Shown piece by piece: positions 1 to 6,770 of a stretch of DNA of 34,329 nucleotides. Each line of letters begins with the position of its first letter. The stretch's first letter is position 1. This stretch comes from a virus. The stretch covers positions 1 to 34,329 of IMG/VR virus record IMGVR_UViG_3300031223_000023; one strand, written 5' to 3'. The translations under genes and the position numbers were made by a program. The notes beneath the pieces are model-generated. The model was not told where the DNA came from, ran no database searches, and saw only the letters and a program-made list of their open reading frames with translations.

Positions 1-811
1 GTTTACTATCAATCTTTAAAACATCCCTCGTTAAGAATGGCTTAATAATATAGTAATCTGTGTTCGTGCTAATATCCGTTGAAAATCCTGCATTCATATT
101 AGCTGAGGTGTCGGAGCCTGCATTACTAACAATAGTTCTTTCTTCTACGACACCAGCACCGTTCTCTGCTCGTACTACATAGCCTTCTTTTAGGTCCGGA
201 TTAAAGTCCGTCGAGGTCCCTGTTATTGAGGCTCCTGATGTAGAACTTATTTGCCCTGCCCCTTGCTTAGTACTAACACTCACTTCGTGGATAGAACCTC
301 CATCACCTATATACAACTTATTCTCCACAATCCCTAATGGGTGGAATAATTTATCACTTAAAGACGCGATGCCTTGTAGGTCCGAGATACTGTTCTGGCG
401 AACTCCCGAGTCTCCGGCAGCGAAAAAGCCGATCTCAGTGCTCGTTGTGTAAAACATCCAACCATTAAAAGCGAGTGCGTCACGGCAAGTGTTACCAGTA
501 GCCGTGAAATCCAAGGCATAAACCGATGAATTGCTTCTGGAATATGTTTTGCCATCGTCTTGGAATAAATAGGTTTCAGACGAATCAGCATAACCATTTA
601 GACCCTTGGCAGTATGAATAATGTTTACCACATCATTGCTCAGAGTCGCTCCGCTTGCCCTGTCTAGTGCCACGCTCTGCTGAACCTTTACTACACCTGG
701 CTCCTCATGAATATTTAGCCCCTGTAATTTGTAGGAAGAATTAGCGACCCCTGAGTACTTTGAATCAGAGAGTCCTCCCAAGTGAAAGTTTTCGAGTACA
801 ACTTGTGTCAT
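1..811 (-). CDS. Phage tail/virion protein, beta-propeller-like, 3' end missing
   Basis: The reading frame opens at ATG 811-809 and stays open for 270 codons to the window edge, so the C-terminus is missing. The protein begins MTQVVLENFHLGGLSDSKY. It is rich in Gly, Ser, Asn and Thr, with short beta-strand stretches such as ALAFNGWMFYTTS and PLGIVENKLYIGDGG that recur like the blades of a beta-propeller, seen in some phage tail hub or fibre proteins. No signal peptide or membrane segment is visible. Its start overlaps the upstream stop codon (TAATG), indicating translational coupling in the virion operon. The tail role is inferred from position and composition; I recognise no specific family. 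Confidence 0.75.
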   Translation of the reverse strand, partial: MTQVVLENFHLGGLSDSKYSGVANSSYKLQGLNIHEEPGVVKVQQSVALDRASGATLSNDVVNIIHTAKGLNGYADSSETYLFQDDGKTYSRSNSSVYALDFTATGNTCRDALAFNGWMFYTTSTEIGFFAAGDSGVRQNSISDLQGIASLSDKLFHPLGIVENKLYIGDGGSIHEVSVSTKQGAGQISSTSGASITGTSTDFNPDLKEGYVVRAENGAGVVEERTIVSNAGSDTSANMNAGFSTDISTNTDYYIIKPFLTRDVLKIDSK

Positions 812-1485
812 TAGTTTTTGGGTTTCTTAGTCCATACACTAGATACCTTAGCAGATTCGCCCCAAGTAGTAACTATTTTTGCCGCCTTCGTCCATATATC
901 CAAGAGAGCGCCATTTAGCTTTAGCAAGAATGATTCAGTCAGTACCAGTGATTCCGAGAACACCTTTAGCACGAACACAGCCTTAGCGAAACCTTCTGTT
1001 AGTGTTATGGCCTCAATAAAGACCTTCAACATAAGCTTTGTAAAATTCTCTGTTACAGTTACTGCGTCTACGAAAGCCTTTTGAATAGATTTCACCATTA
1101 GATCACTTAGCACAACTCCGTCTGCCAGGACTAGTACCTTAAGAATGCTTTTTGCGAACGAATCAGTTAGGACCAGCGCCTCTGTTAGTGATTTTGCAAG
1201 AGCCTTGTTAATTAAACCTGTCAATACCACTCCTTCTACCAGAGACTTCATTACAGAATTACTTATGGCCCCAGAGACGACAAGTGACTCTGAGAACACC
1301 CTCCTCGTTACACGAAAGAAACTAACTACCTCTGCCAGAACTGTTCCATCAACTATAGACTTAATAACTCCCTTTTGTATATCCTCACTAAGGCTCACCG
1401 CATCTGCGAGGACTTGGAATATCGTTGACTGATAAACCAATTCCCCTCCATAAGCTACGCTTCCATAGGATTGTCCTGCGTACAT
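811..1485 (-). CDS. Tail-associated protein built of 18-20 residue repeats
   Basis: A 224-residue protein. From about residue 28 to 195 it consists of roughly nine degenerate repeats of 18-20 residues with the pattern (S/V)E(A/S)(L/V)VLT(D/E)SFxKSxxKxL, for example VEGVVLTGLINKALAKSL and VDAVTVTENFTKLMLKVF. Short N-terminal (MYAGQSYGSVAYGGEL) and C-terminal (WTKAAKIVTTWGESAK) segments flank the array. The alternation suggests a strand-turn-helix solenoid or a fibrous rod, which would fit a tail fibre or shaft. Similar repeats occur in uncultivated phage proteins, but I know no assigned function. It lies between the C1q-like protein and the partial propeller-like protein, and ends in a TAATG overlap with the next gene. 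Confidence 0.75.
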   Translation of the reverse strand: MYAGQSYGSVAYGGELVYQSTIFQVLADAVSLSEDIQKGVIKSIVDGTVLAEVVSFFRVTRRVFSESLVVSGAISNSVMKSLVEGVVLTGLINKALAKSLTEALVLTDSFAKSILKVLVLADGVVLSDLMVKSIQKAFVDAVTVTENFTKLMLKVFIEAITLTEGFAKAVFVLKVFSESLVLTESFLLKLNGALLDIWTKAAKIVTTWGESAKVSSVWTKKPKN

Positions 1486-1486
1486 G

Positions 1487-1555
1487 TTAAGTTTTAAATT
1501 GCTTGAAGACGAGAGTCTCTGTTAGGATGTCGGGTCTAAGTTTTTGGTATTTCAT
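1487..1555 (-). CDS. Possible 22-residue micro-ORF between two tail genes
   Basis: An ATG overlaps the stop codon of the upstream gene (TAATGA), and the frame runs 22 codons (MKYQKLRPDILTETLVFKQF then KT) to a TAA that ends one base before the ATG of the repeat protein. It fills the 69-bp gap exactly. Its LTETLVFK segment resembles the repeat unit of the following protein. It could be a real peptide, a translational bridge that keeps ribosomes moving across the junction, or a remnant of the N-terminus of the next gene. The length alone is not evidence of expression. Confidence 0.35.
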   Translation of the reverse strand: MKYQKLRPDILTETLVFKQFKT

Positions 1556-2460
1556 TATGCTGCGGCAATTAAAAATCCTGAAAAGTCAGTCCTCGCCCCA
1601 GAGTTAAGAGTTGTTGTTCCGTTGTTAGTGGATATATACAAATCAAGATAGTCTCCGACCCCCATAGTAACTAAGGTTGAAAAAGACAAAACAGGGTAAT
1701 GTGTCGCTGATATATTAGCACTAACCCTCTCTATGGCTGACCCGTTCTTCCTAATCGTGCCATCAAAATATTTCGCAGACGCAACAGCACTTTGTGAGGA
1801 AATTCTACAATTAACTTGGTAGTCACCTGCTACCGAAGCAACCCATCTTTTTAAGGTTGTATTAAAATCTGACTCAGTGTCTATAACAACATTGTCAAAA
1901 TTAATCACATTAAGTGTTACTGCTTGCGTAGATGTCATTCTAACCTTAAAACGTGGCACAACCCCTCCACCCCCTGCATCCTGAAAAGTAGGGGCTGCCC
2001 CCGCACCGTTAGAGGTCAAGACTTGATCCGCTGACCCAACCGCTACGACTGCGGGATTTCCAGCTCCGTCCCATGTAATAAGTTCTCCATCAGTGCCCGT
2101 AGCCAAATCCGACACCGCTACAGGGAAAATATCGTCTATGGTTTTTTTGGTGGGAGCGAGGATCATTTTGTAGTCCTTGCTCGCAGTATTTTTAGTCGTC
2201 GCAGTAACACCTTCTTGTCCACGAGACACCGTAAGTGTTTCCGAAGAAATAGATGTAACACGCACAATTTCCACATTAGCATCATCGCTCGGGTCTGGGT
2301 GATCCGTCGAGTTCCACCACACTAAATTAAACGCCCCTGCGCTGGATGGATCAGGCAGTTTAGCCGCTCCACCAGCAGTCAATACTACGCTTGTCGCACT
2401 GGCATCATAGCCAGTGGATACATCTACTTTCGCAAAATTCTTTACTGGATCTAAGGCCAT
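1555..2460 (-). CDS. Tail fibre-like protein with C1q/TNF-like C-terminal domain
   Basis: A 301-residue protein in two parts. Residues 1-115 hold a virion module with motifs NLVWWNSTDHPDPSDD, EIVRVTSISSETLTVSRGQE and MILAPTKKTIDDI, a pattern familiar from phage and metagenomic virion proteins. Residues 170-301 look like a C1q/TNF-like jelly roll: VASVAGDYQVNCRISS, then IRKNGSAIE, then VTMGVGDYLDLYIS and a final FSGFLI. Such domains trimerise and bind receptors or glycans at fibre tips. The start follows an A-rich leader with no Shine-Dalgarno. Receptor binding is inferred from the fold and the position in the tail gene cluster. Confidence 0.75.
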   Translation of the reverse strand: MALDPVKNFAKVDVSTGYDASATSVVLTAGGAAKLPDPSSAGAFNLVWWNSTDHPDPSDDANVEIVRVTSISSETLTVSRGQEGVTATTKNTASKDYKMILAPTKKTIDDIFPVAVSDLATGTDGELITWDGAGNPAVVAVGSADQVLTSNGAGAAPTFQDAGGGGVVPRFKVRMTSTQAVTLNVINFDNVVIDTESDFNTTLKRWVASVAGDYQVNCRISSQSAVASAKYFDGTIRKNGSAIERVSANISATHYPVLSFSTLVTMGVGDYLDLYISTNNGTTTLNSGARTDFSGFLIAAA

Positions 2461-2472
2461 GATTTGTTGTTA

Positions 2473-3174
2473 TTAAGCCGATGCGCTTGAAATGTTATAA
2501 GTAACCTGAAGATTATCGTTCTCCACAAGATTCACCGCAGTGAATACTTTTCGAGCAAACAAGCTTCCAGAAGTAGCGGCATTAAACAAGCCCACTTCAG
2601 TTATTGCCGGAGTAAATGCTCCAATTGTGAATGTTCTAATGATCGTAGCCGTGTCATTCGTAACAGTTGTAGTCGTACGACTAGCGGCTCCAGCGGCTCC
2701 TCGTGTAGAAAAAGTAGGATTGCCATCCTGATTGATCTCCGTAACAAGCGCTGTGTCTGTAGCATTTGCTGCAGTTGTTCCTGTTCCTATTCCTAGAAAA
2801 TCAAACGAAGCAGGAGAGGTCGTCCCGTTTATTAAAGACGACAATTCAGCGAGCCCTGCATTCGTTATCAAATTAGAAAAATTAAGTTCTCCTTTCATTG
2901 ATCCGGTCAACATATTTCGCAGATCAATATTCAATCTCATCAATAATCTACCAAGACCATTGTGTTGAAAGTACTTCTTTACGGCTCCGTTTTCACCTCT
3001 TACAATTACACTGATATTATCCTTTGTAGCAATCTTTGACATTGGCCCTAATTGACCCCTTGAGATATCCTTCTTACTCGTATGCTTGATAACCAAAAAG
3101 ACCGCCACAACAAGTGTGAGAGGTAATCGAAGTACGAATCCTAGAACCTTGGCAGCCGATGTGAATGTTTTCAT
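2473..3174 (-). CDS. Phage tail/baseplate-like structural protein with hydrophobic N-terminus
   Basis: A 233-residue protein whose C-terminal half carries motifs common in phage virion proteins: FLGIGTGTTAANATDTALV, then ITEVGLFNA, SLFARKVFTAVNL and LQVTYNIS. The N-terminus is unusual for a tail protein: residues 11-30 (LGFVLRLPLTLVVAVFLVIK) form a strong hydrophobic segment followed by HTSKKD. An internal Met at residue 45 (position 3042) would remove it, but an A-rich leader precedes the ATG at 3174, so I keep the long form. The hydrophobic segment could anchor or insert in a membrane during infection, or be a start-site artefact. Confidence 0.7.
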   Translation of the reverse strand: MKTFTSAAKVLGFVLRLPLTLVVAVFLVIKHTSKKDISRGQLGPMSKIATKDNISVIVRGENGAVKKYFQHNGLGRLLMRLNIDLRNMLTGSMKGELNFSNLITNAGLAELSSLINGTTSPASFDFLGIGTGTTAANATDTALVTEINQDGNPTFSTRGAAGAASRTTTTVTNDTATIIRTFTIGAFTPAITEVGLFNAATSGSLFARKVFTAVNLVENDNLQVTYNISSASA

Positions 3175-3180
3175 GGTGTT

Positions 3181-3951
3181 TTATAAGTTATAACCTGTAC
3201 CTCTGGGAACATTAGGAACGACTACTCTATCCCTGTTCATCTTTCGTAGTTTTGACTTCATTTTTGCGACCTCCATTTCATAAGTCAGGTCGAATTGATT
3301 TAATGGTACTTGATTTCCTTGTTTATACAAAATTATCGTCTTCATTGCTAGTATCTCATGGGAAGACCTAGGCAATGCCGTCGATGTTGAGTCTGCTCGA
3401 ATGGAGATATCTGTTGTCGCACCCCAATTTGCGCTTGTATAATCCTTAGGATATACAGTGGCCTTTAGATTCATTCCTCCAGACACTGCTGAAGGGATCG
3501 TTTTTGTGTATATAACGATTGAGTTTCCGTCTATGTCAAACAAAGGCGTCTCATCACTAAAATTTGCCACTATAGCAGCCTCGTTAGTCGTAGCATTAGA
3601 GAAGGTGCTGCTACCACTGAGTTTGTTATAAGGTTTAGTGACATTGGATTGAAGTAGTCTGTATGAGTTCAAATCGAACTCATCGACTCTACGCCAATTA
3701 GTGCCATCAAGCTTTATCTCTAGTAGTTTCATGCCGTAAAGCATATCCTGAGGGAATGAATATTCCCTTTGTCCTGCTATGAGGTCCGTAGTAAGAGTTA
3801 AGTCAAAAAAACTCTCTCCTTCTTGCACAACCTCCTCTGCAACCGAATCCTTTGCTATATTCGCATATTGAGTTAGTTCTGCATCCGTGAAAGACGTACT
3901 ATCTGTCCTCGTTTGAGTCCTAACAAAGCCTGCAAAATTATTGTATTTCAT
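3181..3951 (-). CDS. Probable head-tail adaptor (neck) protein
   Basis: A 256-residue protein. An N-terminal helical part (FTDAELTQYANIAKDSVAEE) precedes YSFPQDMLYGMKLLEIKLDG and WRRVDEFDLNSYRLLQ, a layout resembling the adaptor proteins that follow capsid genes in many podophage-like and siphophage-like genomes. The C-terminus is basic (MKSKLRKMNRDR), typical of a protein contacting DNA or the portal ring. Its ATG overlaps the stop of the preceding small gene (ATGA), so the two are translationally coupled. The adaptor call rests on order and general resemblance, not on a diagnostic motif. Confidence 0.6.
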   Translation of the reverse strand: MKYNNFAGFVRTQTRTDSTSFTDAELTQYANIAKDSVAEEVVQEGESFFDLTLTTDLIAGQREYSFPQDMLYGMKLLEIKLDGTNWRRVDEFDLNSYRLLQSNVTKPYNKLSGSSTFSNATTNEAAIVANFSDETPLFDIDGNSIVIYTKTIPSAVSGGMNLKATVYPKDYTSANWGATTDISIRADSTSTALPRSSHEILAMKTIILYKQGNQVPLNQFDLTYEMEVAKMKSKLRKMNRDRVVVPNVPRGTGYNL

Positions 3952-4271
3952 AATTGTTTTATGATCTGTGCCGCTGTCGATAAATCGAATCTAAGGGCTA
4001 AGAGCTTCTTTATAAGAAGTCGATCAAGGAATGTAAGTGTATTATGCTCCTTATTGGCGTGTAAGTAAATAAATAAATTATATCTCCATACACAAAAGAA
4101 CGGAGTATTGAAGAATCTAGACGCATTGACCCCTGTAAGAGCCTCTCTCACAATCTTATAGTAGGTTAGGTCGGCTTTTCTCATTTTACTTGTTCCGTTT
4201 TTGTCTTTGTATGCCTCTTCGTGAGTACATACCACACCTTCTTCGTCTACGATTTTTTGTAATAAGTCCAT
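3948..4271 (-). CDS. Small protein after the capsid gene, possible head-completion factor
   Basis: I place the start at ATG 4271 (MDLLQKIVDEEG; 107 residues) rather than at the in-frame ATG at 4307, which falls in the loop of the terminator-like hairpin after the capsid gene; a TTTAAAT stretch lies just upstream of 4271. The protein is mostly alpha-helical by appearance, with hydrophobic stretches such as FFCVWRYNLFIYLH and LLIKKLLALRFDL. I recognise no family. Its place between major capsid and adaptor suggests a connector or head-completion protein; this is inference. Confidence 0.6.
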   Translation of the reverse strand: MDLLQKIVDEEGVVCTHEEAYKDKNGTSKMRKADLTYYKIVREALTGVNASRFFNTPFFCVWRYNLFIYLHANKEHNTLTFLDRLLIKKLLALRFDLSTAAQIIKQL

Positions 4272-4291
4272 GATATTTAAATTAAGAAATA

Positions 4292-4318
4292 GGGAAGAGC
4301 TCCGCATGAGCCCTCCCC
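4292..4318 (-). terminator. Terminator-like hairpin after the major capsid gene
   Basis: In transcript sense, 11 consecutive pairs (two of them G-U) join GGGGAGGGCTC to GAGCTCTTCCC across a five-base ATGCG loop. A U-rich but interrupted tract follows. It lies 15 bases past the capsid stop codon and before the next virion gene, where a partial terminator could raise capsid transcript relative to downstream genes. The interrupted U-tract makes complete termination unlikely; an mRNA-stabilising 3' hairpin is the alternative. Confidence 0.6.
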
Positions 4319-4333
4319 TTTAACACCTTGTGA

Positions 4334-5263
4334 TTATGCACCAGGTGTACCGTAAAGATTGAACGGTTGATTCCGAATACCAGTTTTCCAGTATCCAGTA
4401 ACATTAGAACGAATCGCTTCGTTGTTCTGTACTTTTGGCTCTGACATAGATGGGAATTTGTTGATTCCAGTGTATACAGGGCTTTCTTCCATACTGTCAT
4501 CGAGCATGAACCATGCCGTACTAGATGTTAGGTAAGGAGTTTCTACAATAGTGTACTCACCTTTGTAGATATTCACATCGCCAACAGTGGTTGGGTAAAT
4601 ATCTTTGGCGAATAGTTTCTTAGCTGCGTTAGCAGCAGATCCACCAAGTTTTACTAAAATTTTAGTATAAGTCTGTGGAAAAGGATCTCCAGAGGCGTCT
4701 TTAAAGTTACCTCCTTGCAATACTGCTGCATCTACAGTGGTTGCAGATAAGGCAGCCGTAGCACCTAAATTACTCCAGGTAGCTGCTCCATCAGTGTTCC
4801 AAGTATGAGCTCCGTCGATCAAAGGTTCTCCATCTGGGGATAGGTAGGTGGCTCCGGCAAAAGCGTCATTAAATGGCGCATGAATTGTCGTAACGAATTT
4901 TTGCTTAACGCTTTTAAGCAAACGATCCCGCTGACGCATTAAGTAAGTATCGACTTTGGTTGAACCATCTTTCATTTTAACCTGGTCGTTTTCAGTGATC
5001 TCGATAGCGTTACCGTAACGAATATCAGATAGTGTCACCTCGAACCCTTCGTTAAGTTTATTAACAGAAGGCGTTTCGTGCTCGGCTAATTCAGTCGTAC
5101 CACCAAGTGATTCAGTTGAATTGTAAATCTCCGTGAATTGATCGTTGTTCTCAACAACCATAAACGGCAGGTTCATGTACGAAGACAATGTGATTTGTGT
5201 AGCGTTGTCGAAGGATTCTTTCGTCCCCTTCACTTCCATCAAAATATGATCTTGAGTGGCCAT
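4334..5263 (-). CDS. Major capsid protein
   Basis: A 309-residue protein of the size and composition of HK97-fold capsid subunits. Features include an N-terminal helical part, MRQRDRLLKSVKQKFVTTIH consistent with the long spine helix, an acidic AEHETPSVNKLNEG loop and a C-terminal domain with KILVKLGGSAANAAKKLFA. Residues around LIDGAHTWNTDG and the TGYWKTGIRNQPF ending resemble Mu-gpT-like and related capsid proteins. It follows scaffold-like and decoration-like genes and precedes adaptor candidates, the classic order. The leader TTAAACAACATG has no Shine-Dalgarno. Confidence 0.85.
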   Translation of the reverse strand: MATQDHILMEVKGTKESFDNATQITLSSYMNLPFMVVENNDQFTEIYNSTESLGGTTELAEHETPSVNKLNEGFEVTLSDIRYGNAIEITENDQVKMKDGSTKVDTYLMRQRDRLLKSVKQKFVTTIHAPFNDAFAGATYLSPDGEPLIDGAHTWNTDGAATWSNLGATAALSATTVDAAVLQGGNFKDASGDPFPQTYTKILVKLGGSAANAAKKLFAKDIYPTTVGDVNIYKGEYTIVETPYLTSSTAWFMLDDSMEESPVYTGINKFPSMSEPKVQNNEAIRSNVTGYWKTGIRNQPFNLYGTPGA

Positions 5264-5282
5264 GTTGTTTAAGTGTTATGAA

Positions 5283-5681
5283 TTAGAATAGTGGTTTGTT
5301 GATTCGGACGACAACTCCTTCGGCAGAACCTACTGTTCCAGCGTTTTCTGAGATATCAATCTTTAAAACGTCCGTAGAAGAAGCTCCAACATCAATAAGT
5401 TGAGCGGCTGTTAAGTCTACTTCTGTTCCTTTTTGTGTTACTGCGAAATCGGCATCAGCTGTTCCTTTGAGAGTAAAATCATTACCCACAGTTAGCTCAC
5501 ATACTGTTTCGCCAGCAGCAGAGCCATTAGGACACCAAGCAATAGCAGTTGTAGCCGCTACTGCATCCACTGCTAAACCAGCAGTCATTCCAGCAAAATC
5601 TCCTGCTGGGATCACGGTTCCAGTAGCAATAGCCACTCGCACTGTTCGCAATTGTTCTCCATCGACTAATGTAAAAGCCAT
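5283..5681 (-). CDS. Probable capsid decoration protein
   Basis: A 132-residue, Ala/Val/Thr-rich, beta-structured protein (VRVAIATGTVIPAGDFAGM, FTLKGTADADFAV, VVVRINKPLF), similar in look to the small capsid-stabilising proteins, including DUF2190-like ones, encoded directly before or after the major capsid protein. There is no signal peptide or membrane segment. It sits between scaffold and capsid genes with short gaps. The decoration role comes from size, composition and position. Confidence 0.65.
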   Translation of the reverse strand: MAFTLVDGEQLRTVRVAIATGTVIPAGDFAGMTAGLAVDAVAATTAIAWCPNGSAAGETVCELTVGNDFTLKGTADADFAVTQKGTEVDLTAAQLIDVGASSTDVLKIDISENAGTVGSAEGVVVRINKPLF

Positions 5682-5715
5682 TTTAAATTGAATTAAGAAT
5701 TATTTTCCACAATAT

Positions 5716-6333
5716 TTAAGCTTTCGCTGCAGCCATTGCGTCTTGTACGAACTTAGGCAAATTCTTTGGGTTGTTGTACTTCTCACTAATCACTTCTTGA
5801 GGAGTCTTCCCTTCTGTAGATGCGTGAGCACCTCCACCCATACGAAATTGACTTGATTCTTGTGACGCGGCCTTAGCTCTCTCTGCACCGATTCGGATAA
5901 ACTCAGTAGCTCCAATCGCACCAATAATGATTTCCTCAATCGGAAGACCCTTCCGAGTTGGATCGGCCATGTATTGCTTAATTTTCGCCCTATGATCTTT
6001 TAGCTCGGGATAAGCTGTGATATAATCAGTTATCGCCTCTTCTCTCTCCGCTCGTTGATCAAATAACTGCTCGACCGTAAGCGCTTCACCAGAAGGTTGT
6101 AAAATCGCACTTTCTTTCTTGGCTTCGGCAAGTTCTGCCTCAAGCTTCGCTTCGCGTGTTTTAGCTCTCTCGATGATGTAGTCTTGCGGTGTCTTCTTTT
6201 TATCCGCTTCGATTTTTGCATCTGCGGTTGCTTTATCTGCGACAACCTTATCAGCCGCTGCCTTTGCTGCTACCGCTTCTGCGCTACCTCCAGCATCGTC
6301 CCCACTTCCGTCACCAGGTTTTTGTTCTGTCAT
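5716..6333 (-). CDS. Scaffold-like capsid assembly protein
   Basis: A 205-residue highly charged, Ala/Lys/Glu-rich protein. Its low-complexity acidic N-terminus is followed by a long helical coiled-coil stretch (residues 20-95, for example AKTREAKLEAELAEAKKES), then a more globular part (YPELKDHRAKIKQYM, IGAIGATEFIRIGAERAK) and a small basic C-terminus. This organisation, directly upstream of decoration and capsid genes, is typical of phage scaffold proteins that template procapsid assembly and are then expelled. No protease motif is visible. The leader ATCAAAAAACATG is A-rich and lacks a Shine-Dalgarno. Confidence 0.75.
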   Translation of the reverse strand: MTEQKPGDGSGDDAGGSAEAVAAKAAADKVVADKATADAKIEADKKKTPQDYIIERAKTREAKLEAELAEAKKESAILQPSGEALTVEQLFDQRAEREEAITDYITAYPELKDHRAKIKQYMADPTRKGLPIEEIIIGAIGATEFIRIGAERAKAASQESSQFRMGGGAHASTEGKTPQEVISEKYNNPKNLPKFVQDAMAAAKA

Positions 6334-6342
6334 GTTTTTTGA

Positions 6343-6444
6343 TTAATTATACTCGGGTCCTGCTTGTATGACGACACAAACATTTTCCGGATTGGATAAG
6401 AGTCCAGTGCGACTTCTGTTTTTTATGGGAATCGTGGGAACCAT
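6343..6444 (-). CDS. Possible 33-residue small virion-region protein
   Basis: A short frame in the gap between the 96-residue gene and the scaffold-like gene begins MVPTIPIKNRSRTGLL and ends VVIQAGPEYN. It has a balanced composition and ends 9 bases before the scaffold ATG. The 146-bp gap otherwise has no evident content in the transcribed direction. I recognise no family; very small proteins are common between portal and scaffold genes, but chance openness is possible at this length. Confidence 0.35.
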   Translation of the reverse strand: MVPTIPIKNRSRTGLLSNPENVCVVIQAGPEYN

Positions 6445-6479
6445 TAAACAGAAACCGCTCAAGAACCTCATTCTTGTTT

Positions 6480-6770
6480 TTAGGACGACAAAGAGCTGTC
6501 CGATTCAGGATTAATCATAGTAGGGTCATATACGAATAGCAAGAAATCTTTCATAAGTCCAACCTGAGCCTGTTTCTTTTGGAACTCCATGATGTTCTTT
6601 TTCACTATTTCCCCCTCTTCATCGAACTTAAATGACCAGTTTAGTAATTTCACATTCTCCACTTCTATTTCAAGAGCCATCGCCTCTTGAATAACTTTCC
6701 AACCCTCAGTTTGGGTCATTGCCTGAAGGTTTTGTTTCTGTAGTTTATCGAGCCGTACTAATTTTATCAT
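6480..6770 (-). CDS. Small helical protein coupled to the portal gene
   Basis: A 96-residue protein whose ATG overlaps the portal stop (ATGA). The N-terminal part is amphipathic and helical (LVRLDKLQKQNLQAMTQ), the middle holds WSFKFDEEGEIVKKNI, and the C-terminus is Ser/Asp-rich (NPESDSSLSS). No known motif. Tight coupling to the portal suggests a stoichiometric partner in procapsid assembly or a vertex protein; this is inference only. Confidence 0.65.
   Translation of the reverse strand: MIKLVRLDKLQKQNLQAMTQTEGWKVIQEAMALEIEVENVKLLNWSFKFDEEGEIVKKNIMEFQKKQAQVGLMKDFLLFVYDPTMINPESDSSLSS

Noticed and set aside
358-597. 79-residue minus-strand frame inside the first gene
   Set aside because: It lies in a different frame within the longer partial tail gene (1-811) and has no family resemblance.
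818-1432. Two plus-strand frames opposite the repeat protein
   Set aside because: Their Ser/Thr-rich periodicity is a mirror of the minus-strand repeats; the operon runs on the minus strand.
6460-6476. CAAGAA/TTCTTG hairpin followed by TTTTT on the plus strand
   Set aside because: It reads as a terminator only on the plus strand, where no gene is transcribed; in the operon direction the sequence after it is AGCGGTTTC and not U-rich.
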